DNA of 64,000 nucleotides from an uncultured Clostridia bacterium (GTDB taxonomy: Bacteria; Bacillota; Clostridia; Oscillospirales; Acutalibacteraceae): contig CAKMIX010000009.1 in assembly GCA_927362715.1 (NCBI GenBank), positions 1-64,000 on the forward strand. The letters are read 5' to 3'. A program made the translations under genes and the position numbers. Each line of letters opens with the position of its first letter. The first letter of the stretch is position 1. The notes under the pieces are model-generated. The model saw only the letters and a list, made by a program, of their open reading frames with translations, was not told the DNA's origin and ran no database searches. This document shows, one piece after another, positions 60,525 to 64,000 of this stretch.

Positions 60525-61505
60525 ATGCACACTTTGGATTTGATTGTACCCTGCTATAACGAGGAGGAGGCTTTGCCCCTGTTTTTTTCGGCTGTGCAGG
60601 ACGTGCTTTTGCAGCTTGCTAACACCAAAACGCGCCTGATTTTTGTGGACGACGGCAGCACGGACAACACCCTGTCTGTATTGCGCGCGCTCTGCGGATC
60701 ACACGAAAATGCGTGCTATATTTCGTTTTCGCGTAATTTCGGCAAAGAGGCGGCCATGCTTGCGGGGCTGCGCGCTTCAACTGCGGAATTTGTCGGGATC
60801 CTGGATGCGGATTTACAGCATTCCCCGCAGCTTCTGCCCGAGATGCTCCGCGCACTGTCAGAGGAAGGCTATGACATTGCCGCAGCGCGGCGCGAGACGC
60901 GCACGGGCGAGGCGAAGCTGAAAAGCGGTTTTTCCAAGCTGTTTTATAAGATCATCAGCCGCATTTCCGATGCCGATATAGAAGCCGGCGCGCAGGACTA
61001 CCGCATTATGAAGCGCAAGGTTGTCAACGCCATTCTGCAAGTGCCTGAATACAACCGTTTTTCCAAAGGCATTTTCAGCTGGGTCGGCTTCAAGACCAAA
61101 TGGTTTCCGCATGAAAACCGCGCGCGTGCGGCAGGCAAAACCAAATGGTCGTTTTGGTCACTGTTTTCCTATGCTGTGGACGGCATCGTGAATTTCTCCA
61201 CTGCGCCGCTGAAAATATCCCTGCTGTGCGGTGCGATTTGCAGCGTTGTGGGGATCGCATATGCGCTTTATATCATTGTGCGCACCCTGATCTACGGCAG
61301 CGACGTGCCGGGTTATCCGTCCACGATCTGCGCGATATTGATCATCGGTGGATTGATCCTGCTTTCTTTGGGTATTTTAGGAGAATATATTTCCCGCATA
61401 TACATGGAGGTCAAGCGTCGTCCGCATTATATCATCGATGAAACGGATATATTGCCGAAGGATGCAGAATTCGGCGAAGACAATGCTTCTGCTGCGCGCG
61501 GATAA
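60525..61505 (+). CDS. Family 2 membrane glycosyltransferase (GtrB/DPM1-like)
   Basis: Probably transfers a sugar from a nucleotide sugar to polyprenyl phosphate at the membrane. The 326 residues begin LDLIVPCYNEEEALP, with FVDDGSTDNT and DADLQH for metal and nucleotide binding, and end with two membrane segments (about 228-252 and 263-288). AAGGCGG is about 9 bp before ATG 60525; a TTG further upstream is possible. The sugar and its role (teichoic acid, glycan modification) are unknown; no O-antigen flippase gene is adjacent. Confidence 0.88.
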   Translation: MHTLDLIVPCYNEEEALPLFFSAVQDVLLQLANTKTRLIFVDDGSTDNTLSVLRALCGSHENACYISFSRNFGKEAAMLAGLRASTAEFVGILDADLQHSPQLLPEMLRALSEEGYDIAAARRETRTGEAKLKSGFSKLFYKIISRISDADIEAGAQDYRIMKRKVVNAILQVPEYNRFSKGIFSWVGFKTKWFPHENRARAAGKTKWSFWSLFSYAVDGIVNFSTAPLKISLLCGAICSVVGIAYALYIIVRTLIYGSDVPGYPSTICAILIIGGLILLSLGILGEYISRIYMEVKRRPHYIIDETDILPKDAEFGEDNASAARG

Positions 61506-61557
61506 GCACAGAGTGCGCAGATCCGTCCGCATTATGCAAAAAAATTCAAAATAAGCC

Positions 61558-61586
61558 TTGTATTGACCGCTGATTTTTTATATAAT
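61558..61586 (+). promoter_or_regulatory. Sigma-A promoter of ileS
   Basis: TTGTAT (61558-61563), 17 bp, TATAAT (61581-61586). Transcription would start near 61593, only about 37 nt before the start codon, too short for a T-box leader, so ileS appears not to be T-box controlled. Confidence 0.7.
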
Positions 61587-61629
61587 ATTTGTCTGTATAA
61601 ATCTTATGTTCTGAAAGGTGGCGCGCCGC

Positions 61630-64000
61630 GTGGCTGACGAAAAAAACAAGTTCGTAGAGCTCGAGCACGAGATCATGGATTTTTGGGAGCGGGAGCACTG
61701 CTTTGACAAGCTGGTTGCCAAAAACAAAGGCAACAAAATGTTCCGCTTTTTAGACGGTCCGATCACTGCTAACAACCCCATGGGGATCCACCATGCGTGG
61801 GGCAGAAGCATCAAGGATATTTTTATCCGTTACCATGCCATGAATGGGTGTGACTGCCGCTATCAAAACGGCTTTGACTCCCAGGGCCTTTGGGTCGAGG
61901 TCGAGGTGGAAAAGCAGCTCGGCTTTCAGACCAAAAAGGATATTGAAAATTACGGGATGGACAAGTTCACGCAAGCCTGCAAAGACCGCGTGAAGCATTT
62001 TTCCTCCATCATTACCGAGCAGTCCAAGCGGCTGGGGCAGTGGATGGATTGGGATCATTCCTATTTTACGAACACCGATGAAAACATCGAGGGGATCTGG
62101 TACTTCTTAAAGAAGTGCGACGAGCACGGCTGGATCCAGCGTGAATATAAGCCGATGCCCTGGTGCCCGCGCTGCGGCACATCGCTTTCCGAGCATGAAA
62201 TGACCGGCTCGTATAAGCTGATGACCCACAATTCCGTCTACTTTAAGCTGCCCGTAAAAGAGCTTGACAGCAAGATCCTTGTCTGGACGACTACGCCGTG
62301 GACGCTTTCTTCGAACGTAGCGCTGGCAGTCAATCCCGACATCGACTATGTGGAAGTTAAGATCAAAAGTGACAAGCAGACGCTGATCCTTGCGAAAAAT
62401 GCGATCAGGCATCTCGGGGACGATAAGCTGGAGGTGCTGCGTGCTTTTAAGGGCAGTGAGCTTGTGGGCCTGCATTTTGAGACCTGCTTCCCTTATTTGC
62501 CTGCACAAGCCGACATCGAGCATAAGATCGTCGCTTGGGAGGATGTAGACGCGGATGAGGGCACGGGCGTCGTACATATTGCGCCCGGCTGCGGTATCGA
62601 GGACTTTGAGCTCGGCGAGCGTTTGGGACTGCCTAAGGTGATGCCCATTGACGATATGGGGATCTATCTCGAGGGCTTTGATTGGATGACCGGCAAGGAC
62701 AGCCACACCATTGCCGACGAGGTTTTCGAGCATCTGCAAGCGGACAACAAGCTGTATAAGGTCGAGCCGCACGAGCACAGCTACCCTGTGTGCTGGCGCT
62801 GCAAGTCCGAGGTCGTGTTCCGCCTTGTGCCCGCGTGGTATATCCGTACCGCAGAAGTCAAGCCCAAGCTGATCGAAGCCGCTGCTGCCGTAAAATGGGA
62901 GCCCGCTTCCAACGGCAAGCGTATGCACGACTGGCTGACGAATATGGGCGATTGGAACATCTCGCGTAAACGCTATTACGGCATGCCGCTGCCGTTCTAT
63001 CCGTGTGACTGCGGACATGTGACAGTAGTCGGTTCGCGCAAGGAACTGCACGATCTTGCGATAGATCCCGCAAAGGTAGATGCACTGCCCGAGCTGCACC
63101 GTCCTTGGGTGGATGAGATCCAAATCAAATGCCCGCACTGCGGCAAGCCTGTTTCGCGTGTGACCGAGATCGGCGACGTTTGGCTGGATGCAGGTATCGT
63201 TCCGTTTTCTACGCTCAAATATTTCAGTGATAAGGCATATTGGGAAAAGAATTTCCCCGCCGAGTGGGTCACCGAAATGCACGAGCAGGTGCGTTTGTGG
63301 TTCTATTCGCTTTTGTTCATGAGCGTTGTACTTGAAGGCAGAGCGCCGTATGAGCGCGTGCTGACCAACAGCGCGGTCGTTTCGGAGGATGGTTCCAAAT
63401 TCTCCAAAACCGGATTTATGATCAAGTTTGACGAGGCCGCTGAAAAAATCGGTGCCGACACCGTGCGCTATATGTATGCGGGCGCGCCTGTTGCAAGCGA
63501 TGTGCGCTTCGGCTATACCTTGGGCGACGAAGCGCGCCGCAAGCTGCTTTCTTTCTGGAACATTTATACGTTCTTTGAGACGTATGCCAAGATCGACAAG
63601 CCGAATTTTGAGGGCTATGTGCCTGACAAATCCAAAATGACACCCACCGACCTTTGGCTCACCGTGCGCACCAACGAATTTTTAAAGCGCGCCACGGCTT
63701 GCTACAATGATTATAAGGTCTATCTGCTGGTCAAAGATTTTGAAGTGTTCGTGGATGATATTTCCAACTGGTATGTCCGTACCAATCGCCGCCGCTTCTG
63801 GAAAGCCGACGATGAGCAGGATAAGATGCTGGCATATTGGGTACTGTTCCACGCGCTTAACACTGCCGTTCAGGTCATGGCGCCTGTTATCCCGTTCATG
63901 ACGGAATACATCTGGCAGACGCTGACACGCAAAGTCCTGCCGAATGCGCCTCTCTCCGTGCATTTAAGTGATTGGCCGCAGCCGCTTGCGGATTTTGAGG
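61630..64000 (+). CDS. ileS: Isoleucyl-tRNA synthetase, atypical type (partial, runs off window)
   Basis: Charges tRNA-Ile. About 790 codons are present; the C-terminus is beyond the window. The start is GTG 61630 after AAGGTGG. The first signature region reads FLDGPITANNPMGIHHAWG, where HIGH is replaced by GIHH, and the second reads DGSKFSKTGF, a variant of KMSKS. WTTTPWTL and the CP1 editing domain with DEGTGVVHIAPGCG are intact, and DVWLDAGIVPFSTL is in the normal place. The variant signatures suggest the eukaryote-like (type 2) IleRS lineage, known for low mupirocin sensitivity; that last point is inference. Confidence 0.93.
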   Translation, partial: MADEKNKFVELEHEIMDFWEREHCFDKLVAKNKGNKMFRFLDGPITANNPMGIHHAWGRSIKDIFIRYHAMNGCDCRYQNGFDSQGLWVEVEVEKQLGFQTKKDIENYGMDKFTQACKDRVKHFSSIITEQSKRLGQWMDWDHSYFTNTDENIEGIWYFLKKCDEHGWIQREYKPMPWCPRCGTSLSEHEMTGSYKLMTHNSVYFKLPVKELDSKILVWTTTPWTLSSNVALAVNPDIDYVEVKIKSDKQTLILAKNAIRHLGDDKLEVLRAFKGSELVGLHFETCFPYLPAQADIEHKIVAWEDVDADEGTGVVHIAPGCGIEDFELGERLGLPKVMPIDDMGIYLEGFDWMTGKDSHTIADEVFEHLQADNKLYKVEPHEHSYPVCWRCKSEVVFRLVPAWYIRTAEVKPKLIEAAAAVKWEPASNGKRMHDWLTNMGDWNISRKRYYGMPLPFYPCDCGHVTVVGSRKELHDLAIDPAKVDALPELHRPWVDEIQIKCPHCGKPVSRVTEIGDVWLDAGIVPFSTLKYFSDKAYWEKNFPAEWVTEMHEQVRLWFYSLLFMSVVLEGRAPYERVLTNSAVVSEDGSKFSKTGFMIKFDEAAEKIGADTVRYMYAGAPVASDVRFGYTLGDEARRKLLSFWNIYTFFETYAKIDKPNFEGYVPDKSKMTPTDLWLTVRTNEFLKRATACYNDYKVYLLVKDFEVFVDDISNWYVRTNRRRFWKADDEQDKMLAYWVLFHALNTAVQVMAPVIPFMTEYIWQTLTRKVLPNAPLSVHLSDWPQPLADFE

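Noticed and set aside
61506-61629. T-box leader for ileS
   Set aside because: The promoter leaves only about 37 nt before the start codon and no TGGNACC-like T-box sequence is present.
62107-63282. Open frame of 391 codons opposite ileS
   Set aside because: It lies wholly within the synthetase gene and shows no domain or ribosome site.
1-64000. CRISPR arrays, tRNA, rRNA, prophage or insertion sequences
   Set aside because: No spaced direct repeats, no cloverleaf-like conserved tRNA arms, no rRNA signature and no transposase or phage structural gene could be recognised by reading.

Overview
The window looks like the chromosome of an endospore-forming Firmicute of class Clostridia, probably Oscillospiraceae/Ruminococcaceae-like. 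The evidence is a full set of sporulation genes (spo0A, spoIVB, spoIIID, spoVM, gerW, an alpha/beta-type SASP), strong AGGAGG ribosome binding sites with many TTG/GTG starts, moderate GC in the genes, and Firmicute gene order. No rRNA, tRNA, CRISPR array, transposase or complete mobile element was found. The family placement is inference from gene content.

Layout. (1) 1-1425 is foreign: the tail of an unknown gene, an AT-rich lincosamide nucleotidyltransferase gene of the Lnu family, its terminator, and a 5'-truncated XRE-type regulator whose reading frame runs into the serA terminator. (2) 1426-3804 holds serine biosynthesis (serC-serA, minus strand). (3) 3937-13595 runs lon-engB-lysA-dnaE, then pfkA-aroK. 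(4) 13666-15943 holds spoIVB and spo0A, closed by a bidirectional terminator shared with a convergent tRNA-dihydrouridine synthase. (5) 17097-21642 holds polA, a phosphatase-RimI fusion gene, and a polysaccharide deacetylase whose promoter carries two Spo0A-box-like sites. (6) 21785-27705 holds ptsH, uvrC, a HAD phosphatase, rsmD-coaD-coiled-coil protein, a DUF4830 protein and rsuA. (7) 27795-29161 is a DUF3343/cysteine-desulfurase-like pair. (8) 29145-42534 is a long run on the plus strand: cdaA-cdaR, a lipoprotein, a two-component system, a DUF1385 protein, prmC, a site-2 protease, scpA-scpB, DUF2953-gerW, a D,D-carboxypeptidase, rluB and a small GNAT-like protein. (9) 42531-56314 is the conserved Firmicute block yicC-remA-gmk-rpoZ-priA-def-fmt-yugP-rsmB-rlmN-stp-prkC-rsgA-thiN, ending in a 51-codon membrane miniprotein and the 29-codon spoVM. 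(10) 56331-64000 holds nadE (minus), an AlaA-like aminotransferase, a SASP gene (minus), spoIIID, a family-2 glycosyltransferase behind a structured leader, and the 5' part of an atypical ileS that runs off the window.

How the parts relate. Much of the window serves growth control and development. Spo0A, SpoIVB, SpoIIID, SpoVM, GerW and the SASP act at successive sporulation stages. CdaA/CdaR make and control c-di-AMP, and PrkC/Stp read cell-wall state. ScpAB compacts the chromosome, and a bloc of translation genes (engB, rsmB, rsmD, rlmN, rluB, rsuA, rsgA, def, fmt, prmC) sits among them. The points most worth checking are the arginine-phosphatase-like/RimI fusion, the Spo0A-box pair at the deacetylase promoter, the spoVM-linked miniprotein, several strong RNA hairpins in leaders (DUF4830, carboxypeptidase, glycosyltransferase), and the resistance-gene island abutting serA.
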